From Prevotella sp. (GTDB lineage: Bacteria > Bacteroidota > Bacteroidia > Bacteroidales > Bacteroidaceae), in the NCBI GenBank assembly GCA_017417465.1, contig JAFPZD010000007.1, positions 1 to 35,242 on the forward strand: a stretch of 35,242 bases of DNA. Reading direction: 5' to 3'. The translations under genes were made by a program, and so were the position numbers. Under the pieces are notes generated by a model, which saw nothing but the letters and a program-made list of their open reading frames with translations, had not been told where the DNA came from and did not search any database. Of the stretch, positions 1 to 7,259 are shown piece after piece. Positions within the stretch are counted from its first letter, which is position 1. Every line of letters starts with the position of its first letter.

Positions 1-24
1 ACTCCTAACTCCTAACTCCTAACT
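1..24. repeat. ACTCCTA heptamer repeat at the left edge
   Basis: Three head-to-tail copies of ACTCCTA begin the window, followed by a degenerate copy. The array may continue to the left. It belongs to the CTCC-rich repeats that recur near 3740, 4160-4215 and 5720-5840. Confidence 0.85.
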
Positions 25-102
25 CTCCTGCCCTCGGGATGTTGTCACCACATTAATAAAATGATCATCGGACAAGGGATTACGACAAAAAATGGAGAAA
101 TG

Positions 103-134
103 TTTGGCGTAATCGGAAATAATGTGTAACTTTG
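103..134 (+). promoter_or_regulatory. Bacteroidetes-type promoter for the first AAA-ATPase gene
   Basis: TTTG at 103-106 is followed after 20 nt by TAACTTTG at 127-134, matching the Bacteroidetes -33/-7 pattern (TTTG, TAnnTTTG). Transcription would start near 140. This rules out the TTG at 132 as translation start and supports the ATG at 156. Confidence 0.75.
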
Positions 135-155
135 CAACGGACAACGCAATTGAGA

Positions 156-1721
156 ATGGACACAAACAACATGATACGCAAATATCCAATAGGGATACAG
201 AACTTTGAGAAGATAAGACGTGAAGGGTATGCGTACGTCGACAAGACGGCACTGATGTACAAGATGGTGTCGGAGGGCTCATATTACTTCCTGAGCCGTC
301 CACGCCGCTTCGGCAAGTCGCTGATGCTCTCCACGTTAGAGGCGTTCTTCGAGGGGAAGAAAGAGCTGTTTCAAGGACTGGCGGTGGAACAGGCTGACTG
401 GGAGTGGAAGAAATATCCTATCATGCACCTGGACCTGAACGTCAAAAAATATGAGACCAAGGAGGACTTATATAAAATCCTGAACCGACATCTTGAGCAG
501 TGGGAACTGTCGTTTGACAGTCCGTACGCTGACCGTGATCTGGAGGAGCGCTTCCTGCATGTTGTGGAACGTGCCTATCGGAAGACTGGAACAGAGGTCG
601 TGATTCTGGTGGATGAATATGACAAGCCTTTGTTACAAGCCATTGGCAATGATGCTCTTCAAACGGAATACCGCAACACGCTGAAAGCATTCTATGGCGT
701 ATTGAAGTCGTGCGACCGCTATATCAAGTTTGCATTCCTGACGGGTGTAACGAAGTTTGGCAAGGTAAGTGTGTTCAGCGACTTGAACAACCTGATTGAT
801 ATTTCGATGTTGCCCCAGTATGGCAGCATTTGCGGTATCAGCGAGCAGGAGCTTCGGAAGAATTTCGATAGTGCCGTCACTGAGTTGGCAGATGCCAATA
901 ACATGACGAAAGAGGAATGCTACGATCGGCTGCGCCTTGACTTTGACGGCTACCGTTTTAACGAGTATACGAATGAAGGGATGTACAACCCCTTCAGCGT
1001 GCTCAACACGCTTTCCTACAAGGTGTTCCGCGACTACTGGTTCGAGACGGGCACACCGTCGTTCCTCGTCTACCAGCTGAAGAAGACGGGCTATTCCCTG
1101 GAAGCGATGACCCAAGAAGAACTGTCGGCAGACACGCTGAACAGCATTGATATTATGGACGAGAACCCGCTGCCGCTGCTCTACCAGAGTGGATACCTGA
1201 CGCTGAAGAGCTACGACCGCAGGTTTGGCACTTACCAGTTGGGGTTCCCAAACCGTGAGGTGGAGGAAGGATTTATCAAGTATTTGTTGCCGTTCTATAT
1301 GCCAAAGGTAAATGATAAAAATGCCTTTTCTGTTATTAGTTTTGTTAAGGACGTTGAACGTGGTGACGCCGAGGGATTCATGCGCAGACTCGAGGGGTTC
1401 TTTGCCAATGGCGACTATCAGGTAATGGGAAACATGGAGATCTATTTCCAGAACACGCTCTATGTGTTCTTCCGATTGTTGGGGTTCTATGTGGATGTGG
1501 AAAGGCACACCTCCAATGGCCGCATGGACATCCTGATTCAAACGCCCCAATATGTCTATATCCTTGAACTGAAACTTGACCAGAATGCTGACGTTGCCCT
1601 CAGGCAGATAGAGGAGAAAGGCTATGCCCTACCCTTCGCCTCCGACCCGCGCAAGCTGTTCAAGATCGGCATCAATTTCTCTACGGAGAAGAAGTTGATT
1701 GACGACTGGAAAATCTCTTAG
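156..1721 (+). CDS. AAA-ATPase-like / PD-(D/E)XK nuclease-domain protein, copy 1
   Basis: The 521-residue product has the architecture of the Bacteroidetes AAA-ATPase-like family (N-terminal AAA_ATPase-like domain, C-terminal PDDEXK_9-type domain). A degenerate P-loop, RPRRFGKS, lies at residues 48-55. A Walker B, VVILVDEYDK, has D153-E154, and a sensor-like FLTGVTKF follows at 194-201. Near the C-terminus GRMDI (D458) and ELK (E471, K473) give the D...E-x-K signature of the PD-(D/E)XK fold. The ATG at 156 is chosen because the paralogue begins with the same residues (MDTNN) and the promoter covers the earlier TTG. The family is abundant in gut Bacteroidetes but its biological role is not established; defence and mobile-element functions are speculation. 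There is no signal peptide, so it is probably cytoplasmic. Confidence 0.9.
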   Translation: MDTNNMIRKYPIGIQNFEKIRREGYAYVDKTALMYKMVSEGSYYFLSRPRRFGKSLMLSTLEAFFEGKKELFQGLAVEQADWEWKKYPIMHLDLNVKKYETKEDLYKILNRHLEQWELSFDSPYADRDLEERFLHVVERAYRKTGTEVVILVDEYDKPLLQAIGNDALQTEYRNTLKAFYGVLKSCDRYIKFAFLTGVTKFGKVSVFSDLNNLIDISMLPQYGSICGISEQELRKNFDSAVTELADANNMTKEECYDRLRLDFDGYRFNEYTNEGMYNPFSVLNTLSYKVFRDYWFETGTPSFLVYQLKKTGYSLEAMTQEELSADTLNSIDIMDENPLPLLYQSGYLTLKSYDRRFGTYQLGFPNREVEEGFIKYLLPFYMPKVNDKNAFSVISFVKDVERGDAEGFMRRLEGFFANGDYQVMGNMEIYFQNTLYVFFRLLGFYVDVERHTSNGRMDILIQTPQYVYILELKLDQNADVALRQIEEKGYALPFASDPRKLFKIGINFSTEKKLIDDWKIS

Positions 1722-1726
1722 TAATT

Positions 1727-1831
1727 CAACTTTCTCAAGTTGAGTAGTAAGTAAGGAGTAAAAAGGAGTAAAAAGTCAATAGACTTGACGCTACGATGCA
1801 ACTGAGAGGGCTATACCAAGTAACAGTTAAA
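1727..1831 (+). repeat. Dispersed ~100-bp repeat, copy A
   Basis: Begins just after the stop codon with a small hairpin (CAACTTTCTCAAGTTG), then a purine-rich stretch of AGGAGTAA units, then the core TAGACTTGACGC...CTGAGAGGGCTATA. Other copies lie at 3504-3607, 3818-3900, 33327-33426 and, reversed, 35030-35098. No ORF is supported inside it. Confidence 0.85.
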
Positions 1832-1857
1832 CAACAAGTTATTAGGAAGTACAAGTC

Positions 1858-3498
1858 ATGGACACAAACAACAAGATACGCAAATATCCAATAGGGATAC
1901 AGAACTTTGAGAAGATAAGACGTGAAGGGTATGCTTACGTCGACAAGACGGCACTGATGTATAAGATGGTGTCAGAGGGCTCGTATTACTTCCTGAGCCG
2001 TCCACGCCGCTTCGGCAAGTCGCTGATGCTCTCCACATTAGAGGCGTTCTTCGAGGGGAAGAAAGAGCTGTTTCAAGGACTGGCGGTGGAACAGGCTGAC
2101 TGGGAGTGGAAGAATTATCCTATCATGCACCTGGACCTGAACACAGCAAAGTATGATAGTGAAGTGGCTTTGGACCATATGCTTGAAGAATTCCTCGCTC
2201 GGCAAGAAGATCTCTTTGGACGTAACGAGCATGAACGCTCTTACGGTTTGCGATTCCAAGGGGTGTTACGAAGAGCTTTTGAAAAGACGGGATTGCGAGT
2301 GGTCGTCTTGGTAGATGAATACGACAAGCCCCTTTTGCAGTCTATCGGTAACGAGGCGTTGCAAACGGCATACCGCAACGCGCTGAAGGCTTTTTACGGT
2401 GCTCTGAAGTCGTGCGACCGCTATATCAAGTTTGCATTCCTGACGGGTGTAACGAAGTTTGGAAAGGCTGCGATTAAGCGAGAGCAGAGTGGAGCTTGCT
2501 CCAACTCTGCCGAGCGTGAGCAGGCTCGACCGGAGGTCAAGGTAAGCGTGTTCAGCGACCTGAACAACCTGATTGATATTTCGATGTTGCCCCAGTATGG
2601 CGGCATTTGCGGTATCAGCGAGCAGGAGCTTCGGAAGAATTTCGACAGTGCTGTAGTTGAATTGGCAGATGCTAATAACATGACGAAGGAGGAGTGCTAC
2701 GATCGGCTGCGCCTTGACTTCGACGGCTACCGCTTTAACGAGTATACGAATGAAGGGATGTACAACCCCTTCAGCGTGCTCAACACGCTTTCCTACAAGG
2801 TGTTCCGCGACTACTGGTTCGAGACGGGCACGCCGTCGTTCCTCGTCTACCAACTAAAGAAGACGGGCTATCCTTTGGAAGCGATGACCCAAGAAGAGCT
2901 GTCGGCAGACACGCTCAACAGCATCGATATCATGGACGAGAACCCGCTACCGCTGCTCTACCAAAGTGGATACCTGACGCTGAAGAACTACGACCGTGAG
3001 TTTGGCACTTACCAGCTGGGGTTTCCAAACCGTGAGGTGGAGAATGGGTTCATTAGGTACCTGCTACCATTCTACACGCCGAAAACGAAAGATAAGAACA
3101 CCTTCGCCATACCACAGTTCATCAAGGATGTGAGGAATGGTGACGCCGAGGGATTCATGCGCAGACTTGAGGGGTTCTTTGCCAATGGCGACTATCAGGT
3201 AATGGGCAACATGGAGATCTATTTCCAGAACACGCTCTATGTGTTCTTCCGTTTGTTGGGGTTCTATGTGGATGTTGAAAGGCACACCTCCAACGGGCGC
3301 ATGGACATCCTGATTCAAACGCCCCAATATGTCTATATCCTTGAACTGAAACTTGACCAGAATGCTGACGTTGCCCTCAGGCAGATAGAGGAGAAAGGCT
3401 ATGCCCTACCCTTCGCCTCCGACCCGCGTAAGCTGTTCAAGATCGGCATCAATTTCTCTACGGAGAAGAAGTTGATTGACGACTGGAAAATCTCTTAG
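1858..3498 (+). CDS. AAA-ATPase-like / PD-(D/E)XK nuclease-domain protein, copy 2 with a 25-residue insertion
   Basis: A 546-residue tandem paralogue of the gene at 156-1721 with the same P-loop (RPRRFGKS), Walker B (VVVLVDEYDK) and C-terminal D...ELK nuclease signature. The first ~95 residues and the last ~120 are nearly identical to copy 1. Two windows differ strongly: roughly residues 96-148, between the P-loop and Walker B, and ~20 residues before the nuclease domain. The whole 25-residue length difference is one insertion after the lysine of TKFGK, encoded by 2467-2541. Identity continues into the 3' non-coding repeat, so the duplicated unit includes that tail. The pattern suggests tandem duplication followed by gene conversion of the ends. 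Start ATG has AGGAAG upstream. Function is unknown, as for copy 1. Confidence 0.9.
   Translation: MDTNNKIRKYPIGIQNFEKIRREGYAYVDKTALMYKMVSEGSYYFLSRPRRFGKSLMLSTLEAFFEGKKELFQGLAVEQADWEWKNYPIMHLDLNTAKYDSEVALDHMLEEFLARQEDLFGRNEHERSYGLRFQGVLRRAFEKTGLRVVVLVDEYDKPLLQSIGNEALQTAYRNALKAFYGALKSCDRYIKFAFLTGVTKFGKAAIKREQSGACSNSAEREQARPEVKVSVFSDLNNLIDISMLPQYGGICGISEQELRKNFDSAVVELADANNMTKEECYDRLRLDFDGYRFNEYTNEGMYNPFSVLNTLSYKVFRDYWFETGTPSFLVYQLKKTGYPLEAMTQEELSADTLNSIDIMDENPLPLLYQSGYLTLKNYDREFGTYQLGFPNREVENGFIRYLLPFYTPKTKDKNTFAIPQFIKDVRNGDAEGFMRRLEGFFANGDYQVMGNMEIYFQNTLYVFFRLLGFYVDVERHTSNGRMDILIQTPQYVYILELKLDQNADVALRQIEEKGYALPFASDPRKLFKIGINFSTEKKLIDDWKIS
2467..2541 (+). repeat. 75-bp palindromic insertion, in frame within copy 2
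   Basis: Present in copy 2 and absent from copy 1 at the same codon boundary. It carries a hairpin: GCAGAGTGGAGC (2484-2495) pairs with GCTCCAACTCTGC (2498-2510) with one bulged A. It is flanked by AAG on both sides and adds exactly 25 codons. Its core GGAGCTTGCTCC resembles the GAGCTTGCTCG core of the 89-bp repeats near 28.7 kb, and its end (GGAGGTCAAG) resembles theirs (GGAGCGCAAG). Confidence 0.8.
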
Positions 3499-3503
3499 TA
3501 ATT

Positions 3504-3607
3504 CAACTTTCTCTAGTTGAATAGTAAGAAGTGGTAAAAAGGAGTAAAAAGTCAATAGACTTGACGCTACGATGCAACTGAGAGGGCTATACCAAGTAAC
3601 AGTTAAA
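3504..3607 (+). repeat. Dispersed ~100-bp repeat, copy B
   Basis: Nearly identical to copy A at 1727-1831 and in the same place, directly behind the stop codon of the paralogue. It holds the hairpin, the AGGAGTAA tract and the TAGACTTGACGC core. It was probably duplicated together with the upstream gene. Confidence 0.85.
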
Positions 3608-3817
3608 AACAAGTTGGTACAAATGGCTTTATTTCTCACACAGAGGCACGGAGAACACAGAGGCTCCGCATAGCAAGGAAGAACAACTCTGTGTCTTAGA
3701 TGGAAGCATCAGGCTGCATCTGGCGCCTTCCCTTCTCCTCTACTCCTAACTTCTAACTCTCCAGCCCCATGGGGCAGAAATCTTTCAAATCTCTACAAAT
3801 CAGACAAATAATTTGAT
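3608..3817. other. Non-coding gap, part of the 746-bp stretch between convergent genes
   Basis: No supported gene. It contains a CACAGAGGCACGGAG-type direct repeat (3640-3662), a 20-bp stretch at 3699-3718 identical to part of the PHP phosphatase gene at 6097-6116, and CTCCTAAC-type units near 3740-3760. Confidence 0.7.
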
Positions 3818-3900
3818 TCAAGTTTCGCAAGTTGAGTAAGGAGTTGAGGAGGTAAAGTAGTATAGACTTGATGCCACAATACACCTGAGAGGGTTATACT
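3818..3900 (+). repeat. Dispersed repeat, copy C
   Basis: Shares the TTTCGCAAGTTGAGTAAGGAG start, the GAGGTAAAGTAG tract and the core TAGACTTGATGCCACAATACACCTGAGAGGG with the other copies. It is more diverged than A and B. It stands alone in the gap rather than directly behind a stop codon. Confidence 0.8.
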
Positions 3901-3922
3901 AATGGTAACGGGTGTTTTTTTT

Positions 3923-4135
3923 AAAGACACAGTAACAGAGTAACAAAAGTAACAGGTGATTTTTAAAGACACAGTAACAAGAGTAACAATAGTGATAGGT
4001 GGTTTTTAAAGACACAGTAACAGAGTAACAAAAGTAACGGTTTTTTTTAAAAAAGACACAGTAACAAAGTAACAAAAGTAACAGGTGATTTTTAAAGACA
4101 CAGTAACAGAGTAACAGAGATAGTAACAGAAGAAG
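3923..4135. repeat. 42-44 bp tandem repeats (AAAGACACAGTAACA...)
   Basis: Five units start at about 3923, 3965, 4008, 4052 and 4094. Each consists of AAAGACACAGTAAC, GAGTAACAAAAGTAAC and a T-rich run. The units abut without unique spacers, so this is a minisatellite and not a CRISPR array. The T-rich runs vary in length. Confidence 0.85.
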
Positions 4136-4154
4136 AACTTTACCTGCACATCTA

Positions 4155-4223
4155 CTCAACTCCTAATTCCTAACTCCTACTCCTTTACTCCTTTACTCCT
4201 TTACCTCCACTCCTTTACTCCTG
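4155..4223. repeat. CTCCTTTA-type repeat
   Basis: Pyrimidine-rich units such as ACTCCTAA and CTCCTTTA lie at the 3' side of the DUF4143 gene. A longer array of the same kind lies beyond its 5' side (5722-5840), so the gene is bracketed by direct repeats. Confidence 0.8.
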
Positions 4224-4244
4224 AAAGTGGACTCAATAAGATTA

Positions 4245-5561
4245 TCAGAGATAATGTTTCATCCAATCAGCAAGGAATATAGGTAGGTTAAGTAGGTTGC
4301 CGTCACGTTTGACATTACGAAGTGAGAAACGGAGGCGTAAATCAGGATGATACTTTTCGTCGAACACAGCGAAACTTTTCCCACTGATGCGCTCGTCGCT
4401 CTTCACTTCGATTGGGAGGATGCTGAGACCATTTGGAACAAGGAAGTCAACCTCAGCCCTATTACCTTGCAGCGTCCAGTAGTGGGGTAGTTCTACACCT
4501 TGAGCCAACAAAGAGTTAAGAATGAAATTTTCGGCCAAGGCTCCCTTGAACTCCTTGAACAGTTCCCCATTGGCAATGATTACCTCACGAGGCAGACCCG
4601 CCAGTCGACGAAGAAGGGCAATGTCAAGGAGATAGACTTTGAAAGCAGTAGTGTCTTCATAGAAAGAAAGAGGCATGAGTGGTGTCTCGCTGACAAATAT
4701 CTTATATATCATGCCAGACAGACTAAGCCAGTCGAGCGCAGCCTCGTATTCACGTGCTCTGGCACCTGTACGGATAATGCGGAAGATGAATTTTTTGTTT
4801 TCGCGACTCAACTGAGAAGGTATGCTACGCCAAATCTCATGAATGCGCGGTACATCTTTATTGTCTATGTGTTTGCTGAAATCACTGGCGTAAGCTTTCA
4901 GAATGTCGGTTAGGATTTCTTCTACTGCGTCTGAGCCCTCGCCCGAAAGGAATGCACTTGCAGCACGTGGCAGGCCACCACACATCTGGTAGGAATGATA
5001 ATATTGCAACAGCTGACTGAACACTATATCTGGCAAAGCAACTCCATCGGTGACAATCTGGCAGGTCCGATTATAAAGCGTTGAATCGGCAGCACGCAGG
5101 AACTCCTTGAACGTTACTGGAAAAAGCTGGTCGAAATGTACTTTTCCAACAGGAAAACCTGCACCACTTTTATTAAGGGCAACTCCTAACAGCGAACCCG
5201 CACAAACGACATGGTGATCAGGTGCTTCCTCGCTGAAGTATTTCAGTGCATTTAAAGCGTTCTGACATTCCTGAATCTCGTCGAAGAAAAGAAGCGTCTT
5301 TCCTTGTATAAGAGGAACGCCAGTGTAGAAAGTCAACTCTTGAAGAATGCGTCTGACGTCTTTTGTCTTTTCAAAAACAGAAGCCAATTCCGTCTGCCTG
5401 TCGAAGTTGAATACAGCTACATGCTCATAGTGTTGGCGGCCGAACTCAGTGAGCGTATAACTCTTTCCAGTCTGACGAGCTCCTTGAAGCACCAGAGGCT
5501 GCCTGTGGTCGCTCTTCTTCCATTGGAGCAACCTCTTGTTGATGTCTCTTTCGATATGCAT
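4245..5561 (-). CDS. ATPase with DUF4143 domain (AAA_14 + DUF4143)
   Basis: A 438-residue ATP-binding protein of the widespread AAA_14/DUF4143 family. The P-loop GARQTGKS is at residues 27-34 and the Walker B FFDEIQ at 92-97. A sensor-like CAGSLLGVAL follows the DEIQ motif. The C-terminal half holds the DUF4143 region, ending in AEVDFLV (D372) and IEVKS (E385, K387), a D...E-x-K arrangement like a restriction-endonuclease fold. Length is normal for the family. The start ATG lies about 70 bp downstream of a good promoter. The family's function is unresolved. It is oriented against the two AAA/PD-(D/E)XK paralogues and shares their ATPase-plus-nuclease-fold layout although the sequences differ. 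Confidence 0.9.
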   Translation of the reverse strand: MHIERDINKRLLQWKKSDHRQPLVLQGARQTGKSYTLTEFGRQHYEHVAVFNFDRQTELASVFEKTKDVRRILQELTFYTGVPLIQGKTLLFFDEIQECQNALNALKYFSEEAPDHHVVCAGSLLGVALNKSGAGFPVGKVHFDQLFPVTFKEFLRAADSTLYNRTCQIVTDGVALPDIVFSQLLQYYHSYQMCGGLPRAASAFLSGEGSDAVEEILTDILKAYASDFSKHIDNKDVPRIHEIWRSIPSQLSRENKKFIFRIIRTGARAREYEAALDWLSLSGMIYKIFVSETPLMPLSFYEDTTAFKVYLLDIALLRRLAGLPREVIIANGELFKEFKGALAENFILNSLLAQGVELPHYWTLQGNRAEVDFLVPNGLSILPIEVKSDERISGKSFAVFDEKYHPDLRLRFSLRNVKRDGNLLNLPIFLADWMKHYL

Positions 5562-5631
5562 AATAATAGCGATTTCACGTTCTATCGGGCAAAAGTGTGA
5601 TTTTTCTCACATTTTTCTCAGATAACTGGTG

Positions 5632-5663
5632 CAAAGGTAGGCATTTTAATTGGAATAAACAAA
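5632..5663 (-). promoter_or_regulatory. Bacteroidetes-type promoter for the DUF4143 ATPase
   Basis: On the minus strand TTTG (5660-5663) precedes TACCTTTG (5632-5639) by exactly 20 nt. The predicted leader to the ATG at 5561 is about 65 nt. Confidence 0.75.
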
Positions 5664-5721
5664 TTTTTCGAAAGGTTTTTAGATTCAATTCAAATTTCGC
5701 ATTTGATCAGCTTTCAGAGGT

Positions 5722-5840
5722 GACTCCTTTACCTCCTTTAACTCCTTTACCTCCTCTACCTCCTCTACTCCTTTACTCCTTTACTCCTTTTACTCCTTTA
5801 CTCCTTTTACTCCTTTACCTCCTCTACTCCTTTACTCCTA
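5722..5840. repeat. CTCCTTTAC pyrimidine-rich array
   Basis: About 120 bp of CTCCTTTA, CTCCTTTAC and CTCCTCTAC units, ending 8 bp before the start codon of the PHP phosphatase. The strand is almost purely pyrimidine, so the transcript would be C/U-rich immediately upstream of the start codon with no obvious Shine-Dalgarno site. Confidence 0.85.
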
Positions 5841-5847
5841 AAAAAAC

Positions 5848-6567
5848 ATGTGGTTATTAACTGAGAAAACAACAGTGAGAGACAGCGGCCTGATGGATGG
5901 GTTCTGCGATTGGCACTGCCATCTGCTGCCGGGCGTCGACGATGGCGTGCAGGAGACTGCAGAGACGGTGAGGATTCTGCATGAGTGGCAGGCGGTGGGT
6001 GTGAAAGAGGCATGGCTGACGCCGCACATCATGGAGGACATCCCCAACAAGCCGGAAGAGCTGAAGACGAGGTTCGAGACGCTGCTGGGTGTCTATGATG
6101 GAAGCATCAGGCTGCACCTTGCGGCGGAGCACATGATGGACGGGCTGTTCGTGAGACGGCTGGCGGCTGACGACGTGGTGCCCATCGGCACGGACGGGAC
6201 ACGGCTGCTGGTGGAGACGTCGTACTACATCCCGCCAATGAACATGGAGGCGATCATCGACAGCGTGAAGAGGAATGGCTATGACCCGCTGCTGGCACAC
6301 CCGGAACGCTACCAGTATATGGACAAGGATGACTACAGGCGGTGGAGGGAGAGAGGGGTGCTGCTGCAACTGAACCTGCCATCGCTCGTAGGGGCTTACG
6401 GCACGGAGGTACAGCGGAAGGCAGAGTGGCTGCTGCGGGAGGAAATGTACGACTGTTGCGGCACGGACACCCACTCGGAGGATCAGATGGAACTGTTCCT
6501 TGATGGTGTCATCAGCAAAAAGGTAGTCAAGAAGGTGCGCAGACTTATGATGGAGGACGCATCGTGA
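5848..6567 (+). CDS. PHP-type protein-tyrosine phosphatase (CpsB/YwqE-like)
   Basis: A 239-residue PHP-domain protein of the CpsB/CapC/YwqE tyrosine phosphatase family, metal-dependent enzymes that often control capsule export. Metal-ligand motifs are visible in order: DWHCHLLPGVDDG (HxH), TPHIM, AAEHMMDG, LAHPERY and GTDTHS. Length fits the family. The ATG at 5848 (MWLL...) keeps the usual N-terminal leader before the first motif. No capsule genes or tyrosine kinase lie nearby, so its substrate cannot be read from context. It precedes grpE by 63 bp on the same strand, but the strong sigma-54 site in between suggests a separate transcription unit. Confidence 0.88.
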   Translation: MWLLTEKTTVRDSGLMDGFCDWHCHLLPGVDDGVQETAETVRILHEWQAVGVKEAWLTPHIMEDIPNKPEELKTRFETLLGVYDGSIRLHLAAEHMMDGLFVRRLAADDVVPIGTDGTRLLVETSYYIPPMNMEAIIDSVKRNGYDPLLAHPERYQYMDKDDYRRWRERGVLLQLNLPSLVGAYGTEVQRKAEWLLREEMYDCCGTDTHSEDQMELFLDGVISKKVVKKVRRLMMEDAS

Positions 6568-6580
6568 CAGGACACGGCAT

Positions 6581-6596
6581 TGGCACGGTTTTTGCT
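6581..6596 (+). promoter_or_regulatory. Consensus sigma-54 (RpoN) promoter upstream of grpE
   Basis: TGGCACGGTTTTTGCT matches the RpoN consensus TGGCACG-N4-TTGC(A/T) at every fixed position, with GG and GC separated by the required 10 nt. The start point would be near 6607, 24 nt before the grpE ATG. No TAnnTTTG box is visible in this gap. Confidence 0.7.
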
Positions 6597-6630
6597 GTAG
6601 GTAGGAAAACGATTAAAATAACCGATTATC

Positions 6631-7203
6631 ATGAAAGAAAAGGATATTAACATTGAGGGCGAGGAGCAGAAGACGGACGAAATGTCAGTCGAAGCACCCG
6701 CTGACGAAGTGACAGCAACCGCCGAAGAGGAGAAGGCTGTCGAAGAAGAGAAAGACCCGCTGGCTGAGGCCCAGCAGCAGATAGAAGAGTTGAAGGACAA
6801 GTACCTGCGCCAGGTGGCTGAGTTTGACAACTACCGCAAACGCACACTGAAAGAGCGCTCAGAGCTGATCCTGAACGGTGGCGAGAAGACGATTACGGCC
6901 CTGCTGCCCGTCATCGACGACATGGAACGTGCACTGCAGAACGGTCAGAACACTGACGATGTAAAGGTGTTGCGCGAGGGTATGGAGCTCATTTACCAGA
7001 AACTGATGAAGGTGCTGGAGTCACAGGGCGTGAAGAAGATTGACACTACAGATGCCGACTTCGACACAAACCTGCATGAGGCTGTAGCCCTGGTCCCCGG
7101 TATGGGTGATGACAAGAAAGGAAAAGTAATAGACTGCATGGCAACTGGTTATAAGCTGAACGATAAAGTAATACGTTACGCCAAGGTGGCAGTGGGACAG
7201 TAA
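6631..7203 (+). CDS. grpE: Nucleotide exchange factor GrpE
   Basis: A 190-residue GrpE, which releases ADP from DnaK and resets the chaperone cycle in the cytoplasm. The first ~50 residues are acidic and low in complexity (many E, A). A long helix follows with [28 protein letters not shown], quoted here as its two halves [16 protein letters not shown] and [12 protein letters not shown], the typical GrpE coiled coil and head boundary. The C-terminal beta domain carries [10 protein letters not shown] and [16 protein letters not shown]. It is directly followed by dnaJ after 56 bp, the usual co-chaperone pairing, while dnaK is absent from the window. The sigma-54 type promoter in front is unexpected for a heat-shock gene. 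Confidence 0.96.
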   Translation: MKEKDINIEGEEQKTDEMSVEAPADEVTATAEEEKAVEEEKDPLAEAQQQIEELKDKYLRQVAEFDNYRKRTLKERSELILNGGEKTITALLPVIDDMERALQNGQNTDDVKVLREGMELIYQKLMKVLESQGVKKIDTTDADFDTNLHEAVALVPGMGDDKKGKVIDCMATGYKLNDKVIRYAKVAVGQ

Positions 7204-7206
7204 GAA

Positions 7207-7243
7207 GTGAAACCCCTCCCGACCTCCCCGGGAGAGGAGTAGG
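7207..7243 (-). repeat. CCCCTCC-type intergenic repeat between grpE and dnaJ
   Basis: AAACCCCTCCCGACCTCCCC and the following GGGAGAGGAG are close to the reverse complement of 14494-14530 in front of dnaB. The segment can also form a short CTCCC/GGGAG hairpin. It occupies most of the gap inside an otherwise ordinary operon. Confidence 0.65.
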
Positions 7244-7259
7244 AAGCAAAAAACAAAGA

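Noticed and set aside
633-1550. 305-residue minus-strand reading frame opposite the first AAA/PD-(D/E)XK gene
   Set aside because: It is the antisense of a gene with clear motifs and has no recognisable domain. A similar frame appears opposite the paralogue, as expected from shared sequence.
3923-4135. Possible CRISPR array or small minus-strand protein
   Set aside because: The apparent spacers are repeats too, and the 86-residue minus-strand frame is a low-complexity translation of the minisatellite.
6568-6630. CIRCE/HrcA operator before grpE
   Set aside because: No TTAGCACTC-N9-GAGTGCTAA inverted repeat is present in this gap.
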